Below are positions 38,515 through 48,380 of a stretch of 64,000 bases of DNA, in pieces. Position numbers and translations under genes: made by a program. Where the stretch lies: assembly GCF_002646595.1 (NCBI RefSeq), contig NZ_PDUD01000017.1, forward strand, positions 1 to 64,000. The letters are read 5' to 3'. The stretch is from Flavilitoribacter nigricans DSM 23189 = NBRC 102662 (GTDB lineage: Bacteria > Bacteroidota > Bacteroidia > Chitinophagales > Saprospiraceae). Under the pieces are notes generated by a model that did not search any database, was not told the DNA's origin, and was given only the letters and a program-made list of their open reading frames with translations. Each line of letters opens with the position of its first letter. Position 1 is the first letter of the stretch.

Positions 38515-41500
38515 ATGCACTTAACACCATTTGTGCGTATAGCCCTTGTATTCGGGTTATTCGCCTGGCCCTTCTGTGTCCCTGCTTTTGCAGCGCCACC
38601 GGATAGCGAGCCTGTTTCCAACTTAAGCAAACTATTTAGAGAGATTACCGGAACGGTCACGGATGATAGTGGAGAGCCGCTCCCTGGAGTTACCGTTCAG
38701 ATCGAAGATCCCGACGGCAACAATAAGGGCGGGGTGATCACGGATCTCAATGGTCGTTTTATCTGCGATGCAGAATCCGGAGACCGATTGATCCTTTCCT
38801 ACGTAGGTATGGAAAACCAGGTGATTGAAGTCGGTAATGAATCCGAACTCAACATCACCATGCTCGAACAAGCCGAGCTACTGGAAAGTGTAACCGTTGT
38901 CGCCTACGGAAAACAGAAAAAGGAAAGCGTGATCGCGTCGGTGACCACGGTCCGACCTTCCGAGTTGAGGGTACCGTCCAGTAACCTGACCACCGCACTG
39001 GCCGGTCGGATGTCCGGGATCATTTCCTACCAGCGAAGTGGGGAACCGGGGCAGGACAACGCCCAGTTCTTCATCCGCGGGGTGACCACTTTCGGCTACA
39101 AGCGGGATCCGCTGATCCTGATCGACGGGATCGAACTTTCCACGCAGGATCTTTCGCGCCTGCATCCCGACGATATCGCCAGCTTCTCCATTATGAAAGA
39201 CGCCACGGCTACCGCCCTTTACGGTGCCCGGGGTGCCAACGGGGTGATCCTGGTCACGACCAAAGAAGGTAAGGAAGGTAAGGCCCAGATCAATGTCCGG
39301 GTGGAAAACGCCATCTCCGAACCAACGCAGCAGATCGAACTGGCCGACCCGATCACCTACATGCAATTGCACAACGAAGCCGTTCGTACGCGGGACCGGC
39401 TGGGCTTCCTCCCCTACTCCCCGCAAAAGATCGAAAATACCATTAACGGTATGGATCCGAACGCTTTCCCGCAGACGGACTGGAAAACGGCTCTGTTCCG
39501 CGACCGCACGATCAACCAACACGTTAACCTCAATATTTCGGGCGGGGGTAAGGTAGCCCGCTACTACCTGGCTGCCGGATATTCCCGGGATAACGGTAAC
39601 CTGAACGTAGATAAACGCAGTGATTTCAACTCGAACATCAACCTGGGTAAATCCCTGGTGCGTTCCAATGTAAACATCAACCTGTCGCCTACCACCGAGG
39701 CGGTAGTCCGCGTGCACGGGACCTTCGACGATTACCGGGGCCCGATCCACGGTGGTGCGGCCATGTACCAGGCCATTCTTCGCTCCAATCCGGTCTTATT
39801 TCCGGCCTATTACGATCCGGATCCGGCCCACGAGCGCACCCGCCATATCCTGTTTGGTAATGCCGGTGCCGCCAACTACATCAACCCCTACGCTGAGCTG
39901 GTTCGGGGCTACAAGGAATACAGTACTTCCCTGATGCTGGCCCAGTTCGAACTGAAACAACAACTGGATTTCGTTACGCCCGGCCTGTTCTTCCGCGTGC
40001 TGGGTAACACCACCCGGAACGCTTATTTCGATGTAGTACGCTCTTACCGACCGTTCTTCTACAGCGTTTCCGCTTTTGACGACCGCTCCGGTGCCTACCA
40101 GCTGGAAGTACTGAATCCGGAACAGGGCGAACGCTCTCTGGATTTCGAATCCGGCAACAAGACTGTAGCTTCTACTTTCTACGGCGAAGCGGCCATGGAA
40201 TACAACAATACCTTCGGCGAACGCCACGGTGTCAGCGGACTGTTAGTAGGTATCATCCGGCAGTATCTGCAGGGTAATGAAAACACGCTGCAGGCCTCAC
40301 TGCCCCAGCGTAACCTGGGTATTTCCGGACGATTCACTTACGCCTATGATTCCCGCTACTTTGCCGAATTCAACTTTGGTTACAACGGTTCCGAACGCTT
40401 CTCCGCCGACGAACGTTTCGGTTTCTTCCCCTCGGCGGGTCTGGGCTGGTACATCTCCAACGAACCCTTCTGGGGAAATCTGGCCAAGACGATCAACAAG
40501 CTGAAATTGAAATTCACCTACGGTCTGGTGGGTAACGATGCCATCGGTTCCGCCAATGATCGCTTCTTTTACCTGTCCAACGTCAACCTCAACAACGGCG
40601 GTACGGCCTACCGTTGGGGTGCCAATGGCGATTACATCGTGAACGGGGTGGGCATTTCCCGCTACGCGAACGATCAGATCACCTGGGAAACGGCGCGAAA
40701 AACCAACTTCGGTATCGAGCTGGGGCTGTGGAACAACATCGAGATCCAGGCCGATTATTTCACCGAATACCGCTCCAACATCCTGATGGATCGCGTATCC
40801 TTCGCCACCTTTGGCCTGCAATCAGCGACCAAGGCCAACGTCGGGGAAGCTTCCAGCCGGGGCGTCGATATTTCCATCGATTACGAGTATACGCTGGGCA
40901 CCGACCTGTGGCTCATCGGCCGGGGTAACTTTACCTACGCCCGCGGGGTATTTGAAAAACGCGAAGAACCGGATTACAGCGAAACGCCCTGGTTAAGTGG
41001 TGTAGGTCAGCCGATCACCCAATGGTGGGGCTATATTGCCGAACGCCTGTTCGTAGACGATAATGAGGTGGCCAACTCTCCTACCCAGGAGATCGGTGGT
41101 ATTGTACAGGGTGGTGATATTAAGTACCGGGATATCAACGGTGACGATAAGATCAACCAGTTGGACCGGGTCCCTATCGGTTATCCCACCACCCCGGAGA
41201 TCATCTACGGTTTCGGTCTTTCCGGAGGGTACAAAGCCTTTGACATTTCGCTGTTCTTCCAGGGATCGGCCCGATCTTCCTTCTGGATCGATACCCGGGC
41301 AACGGCGCCTTTCATCAATTACCACTTTGATAATGACCCCTTCGGTAACTACCTGACCAACAACGCGATGCTGCAGGTATACGCCAACAGTCACTGGTCC
41401 GAAGCCAACCGCAACATCTACGCGATCTGGCCACGTTTGTCTACCAACGAAGTGCCCAACAACACGACTACCAGCACCTGGTTTATGCAAAATGGCGCCT

Positions 41501-41709
41501 TCCTGCGCCTGAAGTCGGCGGAGATCGGCTTTACGCTGCCGGCCGGCACCCTCTCCAGATGGGGGGTACGCAACGCGCGGGTATACATGAGCGGTACGAA
41601 CCTGATGCAGTGGAGTGTTTTCAAACTGTGGGATCCGGAGATGGGCGGCAACGGCCTGGGTTACCCCGTACAGCGGGTAATGAATTTCGGCGCACAGATC
41701 TCTTTCTAA
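38515..41709 (+). CDS. SusC/RagA-family TonB-dependent outer-membrane receptor (second locus)
   Basis: This 1064-residue protein has a signal peptide (about 1-24, ending PAFAAPP), a carboxypeptidase-regulatory domain (about 43-125, ITGTVTDDSGEPLPGVTV), a plug (about 135-245, ALAGRMSGIISYQRSGEPG and LILIDGIELS) and a barrel ending in Phe (NFGAQISF). The SusD partner starts 182 nt downstream, unusually far, because a long palindromic element occupies the gap. It heads a locus of four envelope proteins without a polysaccharide-cleaving enzyme in the window. Confidence 0.95.
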   Translation: MHLTPFVRIALVFGLFAWPFCVPAFAAPPDSEPVSNLSKLFREITGTVTDDSGEPLPGVTVQIEDPDGNNKGGVITDLNGRFICDAESGDRLILSYVGMENQVIEVGNESELNITMLEQAELLESVTVVAYGKQKKESVIASVTTVRPSELRVPSSNLTTALAGRMSGIISYQRSGEPGQDNAQFFIRGVTTFGYKRDPLILIDGIELSTQDLSRLHPDDIASFSIMKDATATALYGARGANGVILVTTKEGKEGKAQINVRVENAISEPTQQIELADPITYMQLHNEAVRTRDRLGFLPYSPQKIENTINGMDPNAFPQTDWKTALFRDRTINQHVNLNISGGGKVARYYLAAGYSRDNGNLNVDKRSDFNSNINLGKSLVRSNVNINLSPTTEAVVRVHGTFDDYRGPIHGGAAMYQAILRSNPVLFPAYYDPDPAHERTRHILFGNAGAANYINPYAELVRGYKEYSTSLMLAQFELKQQLDFVTPGLFFRVLGNTTRNAYFDVVRSYRPFFYSVSAFDDRSGAYQLEVLNPEQGERSLDFESGNKTVASTFYGEAAMEYNNTFGERHGVSGLLVGIIRQYLQGNENTLQASLPQRNLGISGRFTYAYDSRYFAEFNFGYNGSERFSADERFGFFPSAGLGWYISNEPFWGNLAKTINKLKLKFTYGLVGNDAIGSANDRFFYLSNVNLNNGGTAYRWGANGDYIVNGVGISRYANDQITWETARKTNFGIELGLWNNIEIQADYFTEYRSNILMDRVSFATFGLQSATKANVGEASSRGVDISIDYEYTLGTDLWLIGRGNFTYARGVFEKREEPDYSETPWLSGVGQPITQWWGYIAERLFVDDNEVANSPTQEIGGIVQGGDIKYRDINGDDKINQLDRVPIGYPTTPEIIYGFGLSGGYKAFDISLFFQGSARSSFWIDTRATAPFINYHFDNDPFGNYLTNNAMLQVYANSHWSEANRNIYAIWPRLSTNEVPNNTTTSTWFMQNGAFLRLKSAEIGFTLPAGTLSRWGVRNARVYMSGTNLMQWSVFKLWDPEMGGNGLGYPVQRVMNFGAQISF

Positions 41710-41879
41710 TTTAGAACATGTTTAAATTTCATCCTTTGGGCTGCAAATGTCCACCTAAGGAACCTCACTTCCCCATTTTTTCACCCCATAGCGCTGCTAT
41801 GAGATTCAAAAATGGCTTCGTGAGAACCTTTATCTGAACATTTTCGCCATCAAAAACGAATTTTAAACAAGTTCTTAAA
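41710..41879. repeat. Long imperfect palindrome between susC and susD
   Basis: Almost the whole 170-nt gap folds on itself. The outer arms are TTTAGAACATGTTTAAA (41710-41726) and TTTAAACAAGTTCTTAAA (41862-41879); inner matching blocks include AAATGT / ACATTT, CTCAC / GTGAG, CCATTTTT / AAAAATGG and, at the tip, CATAGC-GCT-GCTATG. Aligning the two halves by eye gives about two thirds identity over some 79 positions with one gap. No coding region or T-tract is seen. It could be a structured RNA, an mRNA processing site setting SusC:SusD ratios, or a mobile-element relic. Confidence 0.75.
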
Positions 41880-41890
41880 ATGACCATTCA

Positions 41891-43765
41891 ATGTCAAACT
41901 ATAAACCAGGCCAGCTTTTAGTGCTGGTGCTCTTCTTTTTCTGTGGCTGCGGTTATCTGGATGTAGTGCCGGATGATGTAGCAACCATTGACGACGCCTT
42001 TGCCGACCGGCAGTCCGCCGAAGGCTTCCTGGCGACCTGCTATTCCTACCAGCCGAACCACGGTGATCCCTGGGTAAATCCTGGCCTGCTCGCCGGTGAT
42101 GAAGTCTGGTTCAACGAAGAACGCGAGAACGTGGAAGGTCAGCTGATCGCCCGCGGTTTTCAGAACAGCAATAATCCCTACCTGAGTTTTTGGGATGGTT
42201 CGGGACGTGGTAAAAATATGTTTGTCGGTATCCGGGACTGCAACATCTTTCTGGAAAAAATTGATCAGGTATACGACATCACCGATCAGGAACGGACCCG
42301 CTGGAAAGCCGAGGTGAAATTCCTGAAAGCCTATTACCACTTCTGGCTATTCAAATCCTACGGACCGATCCCTATCATCCGGGAGAATCTGCCGATCTAC
42401 GTGAATACGGAAGATGTAAAAGTCTACCGCGATCCGGTGGACGATGTGGTTAATTACATCGTAGAACTGATCGATGAGGCAGTGGTCGACCTGCCGTTGC
42501 GGGTCATGTCTGAAGCCATTGAGCTCGGCCGGATCACCCAACCGATCGCACTGGCCATTAAGGCCCGGGTGCTGTCTACCGCTGCCAGTCCGCTGTTTAA
42601 CGGCAATACGGATTTCGCCAGTATTGTAGATAACCGGGGCGTACCGCTTTTCAATCCGACCTACGATGCCAATAAATGGCAACTGGCGGCCGACGCGGCC
42701 AAAGAAGCCATCGAGGTAGCCGAAATGGCCGGCCACCGCCTGGTGGACGATTACGAATCCAAAACGGAATTTCCCGAAGCGGAGATCAACGAACTTATCG
42801 CCCGCTCGGTCGCTACCGAACGGGAAAACCCCGAAGTGATCTGGGGCGCCACCCATTTCGTTTTTTCGGAAAACTACCAGCGGATGCTCATGCCCCTGCT
42901 GATCCCCGTAACCGCATCCAATCCCGTGAGCCAGTTCTACGCGGCCACCATGCGGATGGCGGAATTGTTCTACTCCAATAACGGAGTGCCGATCGATGAG
43001 GATGTGAACTACGACTACGACAACCGCTTCCAGCTACGTACGGCCACAGCGGCGGATAGTTCTTTCATTCAGTCCGGCGAAAAAACGGCCAGGCTGCACT
43101 TTGACCGGGAAGCCCGCTTCTACGCCAATATCGCCTTTGACCGGGGAGCTTACATTCTGGATCCCAACTACTACTACGTCAAGGTTAGGGCCGGCGAACT
43201 GGCCACCAAACGGAACCAGGCGGAATTTTCCGCGACCGGCTATTTTGTAAAAAAGCTGATTAGTCCGAAAAACGCCATCAGCCAGACGACGATCAAAACC
43301 AACTACAATTTCCCTTTCCCCATTATTCGCTTGGGTGATCTCTACCTGCTGTACGCTGAGGCGCTCAATGAGACCCAGGATGCACCGTCCGACGAAGTTT
43401 TCGACTACGTAGACCGGATCCGCGACCGGGCCGGCCTCGACGGGGTGATGGAAAGTTGGACCAACTACTCCAAAACACCGGACAAACCCACTACCAAAGC
43501 GGGAATGCGGGATATCATCCGACACGAGCGATTGATCGAACTGGCTTTTGAAGGCCAGCGCTTCTGGGATCTTCGTCGCTGGAAACTGGCAGCCGATTAT
43601 ATGAATCGCCCCATTCGCGGGTGGAATATTTCCGGTCCGGGTCTGGCTTTTTACAACGTGACCACCTTGTTCGTGCCATCCTTTTCCTTCAAGGATTACC
43701 TCTGGCCGATCAGTACGAACGAGATCATCGCCAATCCCAATCTGGTACAGAACCCGGGTTGGTAA
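41891..43765 (+). CDS. SusD/RagB-family surface lipoprotein (second locus)
   Basis: This 624-residue lipoprotein has a lipobox ending FFFCGC (acylated Cys near 18) and then YLDVVPDDVATIDDAF, a common SusD opening. Further family blocks are WKAEVKFLKAYYHFWLFKSYGPIPII, the conserved VDRIRDRAGL, and the closing RHERLIELAFEGQRFWDLRRWK. It captures ligand for the SusC barrel upstream and is followed 27 nt later by a lipoprotein gene, so the four genes to 46578 form an apparent operon. Confidence 0.95.
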   Translation: MSNYKPGQLLVLVLFFFCGCGYLDVVPDDVATIDDAFADRQSAEGFLATCYSYQPNHGDPWVNPGLLAGDEVWFNEERENVEGQLIARGFQNSNNPYLSFWDGSGRGKNMFVGIRDCNIFLEKIDQVYDITDQERTRWKAEVKFLKAYYHFWLFKSYGPIPIIRENLPIYVNTEDVKVYRDPVDDVVNYIVELIDEAVVDLPLRVMSEAIELGRITQPIALAIKARVLSTAASPLFNGNTDFASIVDNRGVPLFNPTYDANKWQLAADAAKEAIEVAEMAGHRLVDDYESKTEFPEAEINELIARSVATERENPEVIWGATHFVFSENYQRMLMPLLIPVTASNPVSQFYAATMRMAELFYSNNGVPIDEDVNYDYDNRFQLRTATAADSSFIQSGEKTARLHFDREARFYANIAFDRGAYILDPNYYYVKVRAGELATKRNQAEFSATGYFVKKLISPKNAISQTTIKTNYNFPFPIIRLGDLYLLYAEALNETQDAPSDEVFDYVDRIRDRAGLDGVMESWTNYSKTPDKPTTKAGMRDIIRHERLIELAFEGQRFWDLRRWKLAADYMNRPIRGWNISGPGLAFYNVTTLFVPSFSFKDYLWPISTNEIIANPNLVQNPGW

Positions 43766-43792
43766 ATCCTTCACACCTGAACAGTTTAGAAT

Positions 43793-44962
43793 ATGAAAAA
43801 CCTAAAATATATAAATCCACTTTTTGGCGTATGCCTGCTGGTCTTCCTGCTGGGGGGCTGCAAGGAAGATGTAAAGGGACCGCTTTTTGACGATTCGATG
43901 CCTCCCGGACCGGTTTCCAACGTGATCATTGAGAATGGTCCCGGTAGTGCCGTACTCCGTTTTACCCCGCCGTCCGACAACGATCTCTTGTACGTCAAAG
44001 CGGAATACAGCCTGTCCAACGGACTTTTCCAGGAAGTACGTACTTCCAAATTTGCCGATACCCTGCTCGTGGAAGGATTCGGAGATACCGAAGAACACGA
44101 AGTGAAGATCTACGCGGTAGACGGCGGAGAGAATATCTCCGAACCGGTAACGGTAAAGATCAACCCGACCACACCGGATGTATTTCTGGTAGAGGAGTCC
44201 ATCGAAATGATCCCCGAATTCGGGGGGGTGCTCTTTCGCTGGAAAAACAGCAACAACGCGCCACTTTCCTTCATCGTCTACGCGGAAGATGAGGACGGTG
44301 AATTCAGTCCCGTAGAAACCGTTTACTCGGGCGTCACTACCGGGTCGTATACCCTCCGGGGTTTTGATCCGGAAGAACGGGAATTCGGGATCGTCGTCCG
44401 GGATCGCTGGGATAATTTCTCGGAGGTCAAGAAAGCTACGCTGACTCCCTTGTTTGAGCAGGAGCTGGATAAAGACAAATTCAATAAGATCATCCTTGAA
44501 GGAGATAGCGATATGGATGCGTGGGAAGGGCTCTACGAGTACGCCTACGACAACAACCCGAATACTTTCAACCACACCTGGGCCGGTAGCGGCTGGCCGC
44601 AGCAGTGGTCGCTGGACCTGGGCGTAACGGCCCGACTGAGCCGGGTAAACGTCCTGCAGCGCCAAACCTTCTTCTACCGGCACGGCAATCCGCGCCTGAT
44701 GGAGATCTGGGGAACGAACGAAGATCCGGAATCTCCCGACTTCAGCGGTTGGACCAAATTGTGCGACTGTGTAGCTACCCGCCCGACCCTGGACGGCGGT
44801 ACGGCCGACGAAGATCAGTTGCATTTCGAAACCGGCGATGAATACGGGTTCTCCCTGGATGATCCTCCCGTTCGTTACGTCCGCTTTGTGGTCAACGAAA
44901 CCTGGGGAAATACCGGCTTCATTCACTTCGCGGAGGTGACCTTCTACGGCCAGGTACAATAG
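43793..44962 (+). CDS. DUF4959/DUF5126/DUF5000 surface lipoprotein
   Basis: This 389-residue lipoprotein has a lipobox LVFLLGGC with acylated Cys near 23. Three modules known to go together downstream of SusCD genes can be seen: a DUF4959-like Fn3-type domain (about 30-120, PPGPVSNVIIENGPGSAVL), a second Fn3-like DUF5126 (about 125-225, FGGVLFRWKNSNNAPLSF) and a C-terminal DUF5000 discoidin-like domain (about 235-389, with the WPQQWSLDLG and RYVRFVV features). It probably helps bind glycan at the surface. Confidence 0.85.
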   Translation: MKNLKYINPLFGVCLLVFLLGGCKEDVKGPLFDDSMPPGPVSNVIIENGPGSAVLRFTPPSDNDLLYVKAEYSLSNGLFQEVRTSKFADTLLVEGFGDTEEHEVKIYAVDGGENISEPVTVKINPTTPDVFLVEESIEMIPEFGGVLFRWKNSNNAPLSFIVYAEDEDGEFSPVETVYSGVTTGSYTLRGFDPEEREFGIVVRDRWDNFSEVKKATLTPLFEQELDKDKFNKIILEGDSDMDAWEGLYEYAYDNNPNTFNHTWAGSGWPQQWSLDLGVTARLSRVNVLQRQTFFYRHGNPRLMEIWGTNEDPESPDFSGWTKLCDCVATRPTLDGGTADEDQLHFETGDEYGFSLDDPPVRYVRFVVNETWGNTGFIHFAEVTFYGQVQ

Positions 44963-44985
44963 TTTACGTTTAAAATTGAAGAACA

Positions 44986-46578
44986 ATGTATAATTTCAAT
45001 ATAAAACCATTCCTGTTGATCGCCCTGCTGGGCCTCATCTGGGGATGCGAAAAAATGGAAGATGTCCACGCTGAATTCCTGGAGGACGGTGAGATCGTAT
45101 ACGCACCGAAGCCCTTCGACCCCAAATCCTACGCCGGCCGCAACCGGTTGATGCTGGAGTACGTACTCTACAACGCACCGACCGTACGCAAGCTGGTCGT
45201 GGAATGGGCCGAAGGCGCTTCCTCGCAGAGCCTGGACATCATGCCGCAACTCCCGGTGGATACCCTCTCCATCCTGCTGGATAACCTGGAGGAAAAATCC
45301 TACATCTTCGACATCTACACCATTGATGAAGAAGGCAACCGTTCGATCAAGGAACAGGTAACGGGCTCGGCCTACGCCGATCGCTACCAGGCTTCGCTCA
45401 ACTCCCGCGTACTCAGTGGCATGAACGGCGGCGGGACGATCGACTCCCTCGTCATCGACTGGGGGCTGCCGTCCGAAGGTCTGACCGGCGTGCAACTGAG
45501 CTATCCCGACGGAGATGATAACATCATCACCAAATGGGTTCCCGCCGGAGACGACCAAACCGTGATCCGGGGCTGGAAACCCTTCAGTACGCTGACCTAT
45601 ACATCCCACTACATTCCGGAACCGGGCGCCATTGACACCTTCACGGTAGACGCCCAGGAAGTATTGCCGGACCTGATCATCTTTGAAGGGCAGATGCTCG
45701 ATAAAACGGACTGGGAGATCGTTGACTTTTCCACGGAAGAACCCGCAGAAGGCGCGCCCAACGGATTGGCCAGCGCCGCCATCGACGGTGACCTCAATAC
45801 CTTCTGGCATTCGCAGTGGAACGGAGGCAATCCGCCCTATCCGCACTATATCACCATAGATATGAAAAAAGTGGCGGTACTGAACCAGATCACGACCTAT
45901 CGGCGTCAGGGGGACGGCCGGGGACAGACTTCTTTCCAGATCCTGACCAGTCTGGACGGTGAGAACTTCGAAGATCAGGGTACTTTTGATTACGATAATC
46001 AGATCAACAGTCAGACCTATCCGCTGAACCTGCCGGCTGCCCGCTACATCAAATACATTGCGCTAAGCGGGCCGAATTTCTTTGCCTTCCTCGCCGAACT
46101 GGATCTGGAAGGTCAGTATCTGCCGGATACGCAGCTCGACCGGACGGCCTGGTCCATTTCCGATTTTTCCAGTGAGGAGAACGCCGAAGCCCAGTGGAGT
46201 TCCTACGGTTATCAGGGGAAAGCCGAAGCGGCTATCGACGGCATCCTGGAAACCTTCTGGCATTCCCAGTGGGATGCGGCTCAACCCGAATTCCCGCACT
46301 CCTTCACCATTGACCTGGGGGGTGTGCACAAACTGGGTTCCGTCGAGTGCTTCCGACGACAGGGGAATAATAAAGGGCAAACCAAATTCCGGATCCTCAC
46401 CAGTGTTGACAACACCGAATGGGTCGACCAGGGAGAGTTTGATTTCGATCCCAACATCGACACCGGGCAATCCTACATTTTCAAATTTGTACCCGAAGCC
46501 CGATACGTACAATACATCGCCACCGAAGGCCCTAAATTCTACGCCTTCCTGGCGGAGTTAATCCTCTACGGCGAATAA
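44986..46578 (+). CDS. DUF4998 lipoprotein with two discoidin (F5/8 C) domains
   Basis: This 530-residue lipoprotein has a lipobox LLGLIWGC with acylated Cys near 22. An N-terminal DUF4998 domain (about 25-220, YAGRNRLMLEYVLYNAPTV) is followed by two tandem F5/8 type C domains (about 240-380 and 385-530). Each has the pattern AAIDG...TFWHSQW...FPH-x-(I/F)TID, then RILTS or QILTS, and RYIKYIAL or RYVQYIAT, and the two end AFLAEL. Such domains bind sugars. It is the last gene of the locus, 23 nt after its neighbour, and is closed by a strong terminator. Confidence 0.88.
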   Translation: MYNFNIKPFLLIALLGLIWGCEKMEDVHAEFLEDGEIVYAPKPFDPKSYAGRNRLMLEYVLYNAPTVRKLVVEWAEGASSQSLDIMPQLPVDTLSILLDNLEEKSYIFDIYTIDEEGNRSIKEQVTGSAYADRYQASLNSRVLSGMNGGGTIDSLVIDWGLPSEGLTGVQLSYPDGDDNIITKWVPAGDDQTVIRGWKPFSTLTYTSHYIPEPGAIDTFTVDAQEVLPDLIIFEGQMLDKTDWEIVDFSTEEPAEGAPNGLASAAIDGDLNTFWHSQWNGGNPPYPHYITIDMKKVAVLNQITTYRRQGDGRGQTSFQILTSLDGENFEDQGTFDYDNQINSQTYPLNLPAARYIKYIALSGPNFFAFLAELDLEGQYLPDTQLDRTAWSISDFSSEENAEAQWSSYGYQGKAEAAIDGILETFWHSQWDAAQPEFPHSFTIDLGGVHKLGSVECFRRQGNNKGQTKFRILTSVDNTEWVDQGEFDFDPNIDTGQSYIFKFVPEARYVQYIATEGPKFYAFLAELILYGE

Positions 46579-46614
46579 CATAAGCTACGATCAATCAGAA
46601 ACTTTAAACAAGCA

Positions 46615-46651
46615 GGAGATCAGCAAACCAAGTCGCTGATCTCCTTTTTTT
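46615..46651 (+). terminator. Terminator of the second SusCD operon
   Basis: GGAGATCAGC (46615-46624) and GCTGATCTCC (46635-46644) form a perfect 10-bp stem with a 10-nt loop and are followed by seven T residues. This is a canonical intrinsic terminator 37 nt after the stop codon. Confidence 0.95.
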
Positions 46652-46681
46652 ACGAAAAAACTCAGGAATATATACGAATAA

Positions 46682-47389
46682 TCAACCGTTGACAACGATC
46701 GTGTGGGTCAGGGTATATCCATCGGAGGTATTGCCGCTGATCTGCCCCATATTACCGTCCAGGCTATCGGCAAATACATTATCACTGGCGTTGGAAGTAT
46801 CGTAAATGCCGTTGTAATCCTCGGTAGCGTAAACGGTCTGCGAAACGTCCTCGGGAAATGCGATCTGGGTAACCAGTAAGGAACTCAGATTGGCGTCCAG
46901 TACCTCCACGTGAATATGCGGTGCCCGGCCGCGGTACCAACCCGGATAAATACTGATAAAAGAGACCTGCCCGTTGGCATCGGTCATTTGCCGGCCGCGC
47001 AGGAAATGCTGGTTGGTGTAATTGGTGGACTGCATCCCAGTGCCGCCGTATTCGGAATAATTCCCGTCACTATCACAGTGCCAGATATCGACGTAGACGC
47101 CGGCCATAGTGGCGCAGTCATCATTTTGATCCTGGACGGTAAGGGTGACCAGTAGGGCGATCCCGTCCCGGTCGGCGATGATGTTGGCCCGCACCAGATC
47201 GGCCGGGGTTTTAATCGGGAAGGGCCCCTTGGTTTCGCTGGGTGACAGGTCACAACTGCCGTCGCCCGTACCGGTGTCCGTATTCGGCACCGCACCTTCT
47301 TCTTTCGTACAGGAACTAACTACGGTGGGGAGCGCTACGATCGTGCCGATACCCGCCAGTCCCCTTCTCAAAAATTCTTTCCGCTGCAT
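46682..47389 (-). CDS. Intradiol dioxygenase-like lipoprotein
   Basis: This 235-residue protein starts at 47389 (MQRKEFLRRGLAGIGTIVAL), giving a twin-arginine-like leader followed by a lipobox-type TVVSSC. The mature part is an intradiol ring-cleavage dioxygenase fold: the non-haem iron ligands appear as a Tyr in DGNYSEYGG, a Tyr in YPGWYRGRAP, and two His in PHIHVEV. The family opens aromatic rings between two hydroxyls; exported relatives are common in soil and marine Bacteroidota and their substrates are mostly unknown. It is a single gene. Confidence 0.82.
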   Translation of the reverse strand: MQRKEFLRRGLAGIGTIVALPTVVSSCTKEEGAVPNTDTGTGDGSCDLSPSETKGPFPIKTPADLVRANIIADRDGIALLVTLTVQDQNDDCATMAGVYVDIWHCDSDGNYSEYGGTGMQSTNYTNQHFLRGRQMTDANGQVSFISIYPGWYRGRAPHIHVEVLDANLSSLLVTQIAFPEDVSQTVYATEDYNGIYDTSNASDNVFADSLDGNMGQISGNTSDGYTLTHTIVVNG

Positions 47390-47684
47390 CTTCATTTGAT
47401 TTTTGTGGTTTGAATATGGGGGCAAGTTATAGCGGAAACCCGGGCCATGCCGGGCTTTGTGGTGAATACGGGAAATGTTGTGGTGAAATTTGAAAAGAAG
47501 CTCTTTTGGAGGTTAGACTTTGGGAAATTGGCAGATTGTATAGCCGAAGAATTGGCTAAAACTGCAGCAGTTATTAGTGGATAGGAGGCTGTATTCAACG
47601 AAGATTATCGGATAACAAGGAGTTGATCCCCAGCAGGCGGAGCGCACATTAGTACTTTAAAACCTAAGCACATTCGCACCTTAT
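47390..47684. other. Intergenic region without a gene
   Basis: Nothing coding is seen. The stretch 47656-47690 (TAAAACCTAAGCACATTCGC) carries words of the CAC/ACATT low-complexity family found at 22768 and 54937. Confidence 0.3.
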
Positions 47685-48380
47685 TCAAGCATTACCGAAC
47701 AATTCAAAAAAGTGGCTTTCGTACTTTCCCCCGAGTGGGATCTCGCGACCGTGGATCTGAATGACTTTATTGCGCACAAATTCCACCTTCTCCAGCGAAA
47801 CGATGTAGGAACGGTGGACCCGCGGGAATTGATCTTCCGGCAGCATCCCGGCCATTTCCTTAAGCGTCATCCGAACGACCAGCATATCCTGATCCTGCAG
47901 GTGGATCTTCAGGTAATTATCCAGCCCTTCGATCAAAAGGATATCGTGGGGCCAGACCTTGACCAGTCCGTAATTGGCCTTCAGCAGCAGGGGCGGCAAC
48001 GGATCCACTACCGGCAGGCGCGCCTGGTACAGCTCCTTTGCTTTACCTAATGCCTGCTGAAAACGCTGGAAAGTAAACGGCTTCAGCAAGTAATCCACGG
48101 CATTCAGGCTGTAACTCTCCACGGCATATTCGGTGTAGGAAGTGGTAAAAATGACGATCACTTCCGCGGGGATGATCCTGGAAAATTCGATCCCCGACAT
48201 CGCCGGCATCTGGATATCCAGGAACACCAGGTCTATCGGGTTTTCTTCCAGAAACCGGCGGGCGGCACCGACTTTGGTAAAAGTTTGCTGCAAATCCAGC
48301 TCCTCCAGCCGACCGGCAAAAGCGTCGATCACTTCCAGAGCGGGCATTTCGTCATCCAGGGCAATTGCAGTTAGTTTCAT
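47685..48380 (-). CDS. LytTR-family response regulator
   Basis: This 231-residue protein has a receiver domain with DD near 9-10, the phospho-acceptor D55 in LVFLDIQMPAMSG and DYLLKPF, then a LytTR DNA-binding domain (about 130-231, ILLIEGLDNYLKIHL and FPRVHRSYIVSL). Its start codon overlaps the stop of the kinase gene (ATGA), so the two are translationally coupled. The pair differs from the one at 4616-8151 because the kinase has no large sensor domain. Confidence 0.93.
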   Translation of the reverse strand: MKLTAIALDDEMPALEVIDAFAGRLEELDLQQTFTKVGAARRFLEENPIDLVFLDIQMPAMSGIEFSRIIPAEVIVIFTTSYTEYAVESYSLNAVDYLLKPFTFQRFQQALGKAKELYQARLPVVDPLPPLLLKANYGLVKVWPHDILLIEGLDNYLKIHLQDQDMLVVRMTLKEMAGMLPEDQFPRVHRSYIVSLEKVEFVRNKVIQIHGREIPLGGKYESHFFELFGNA

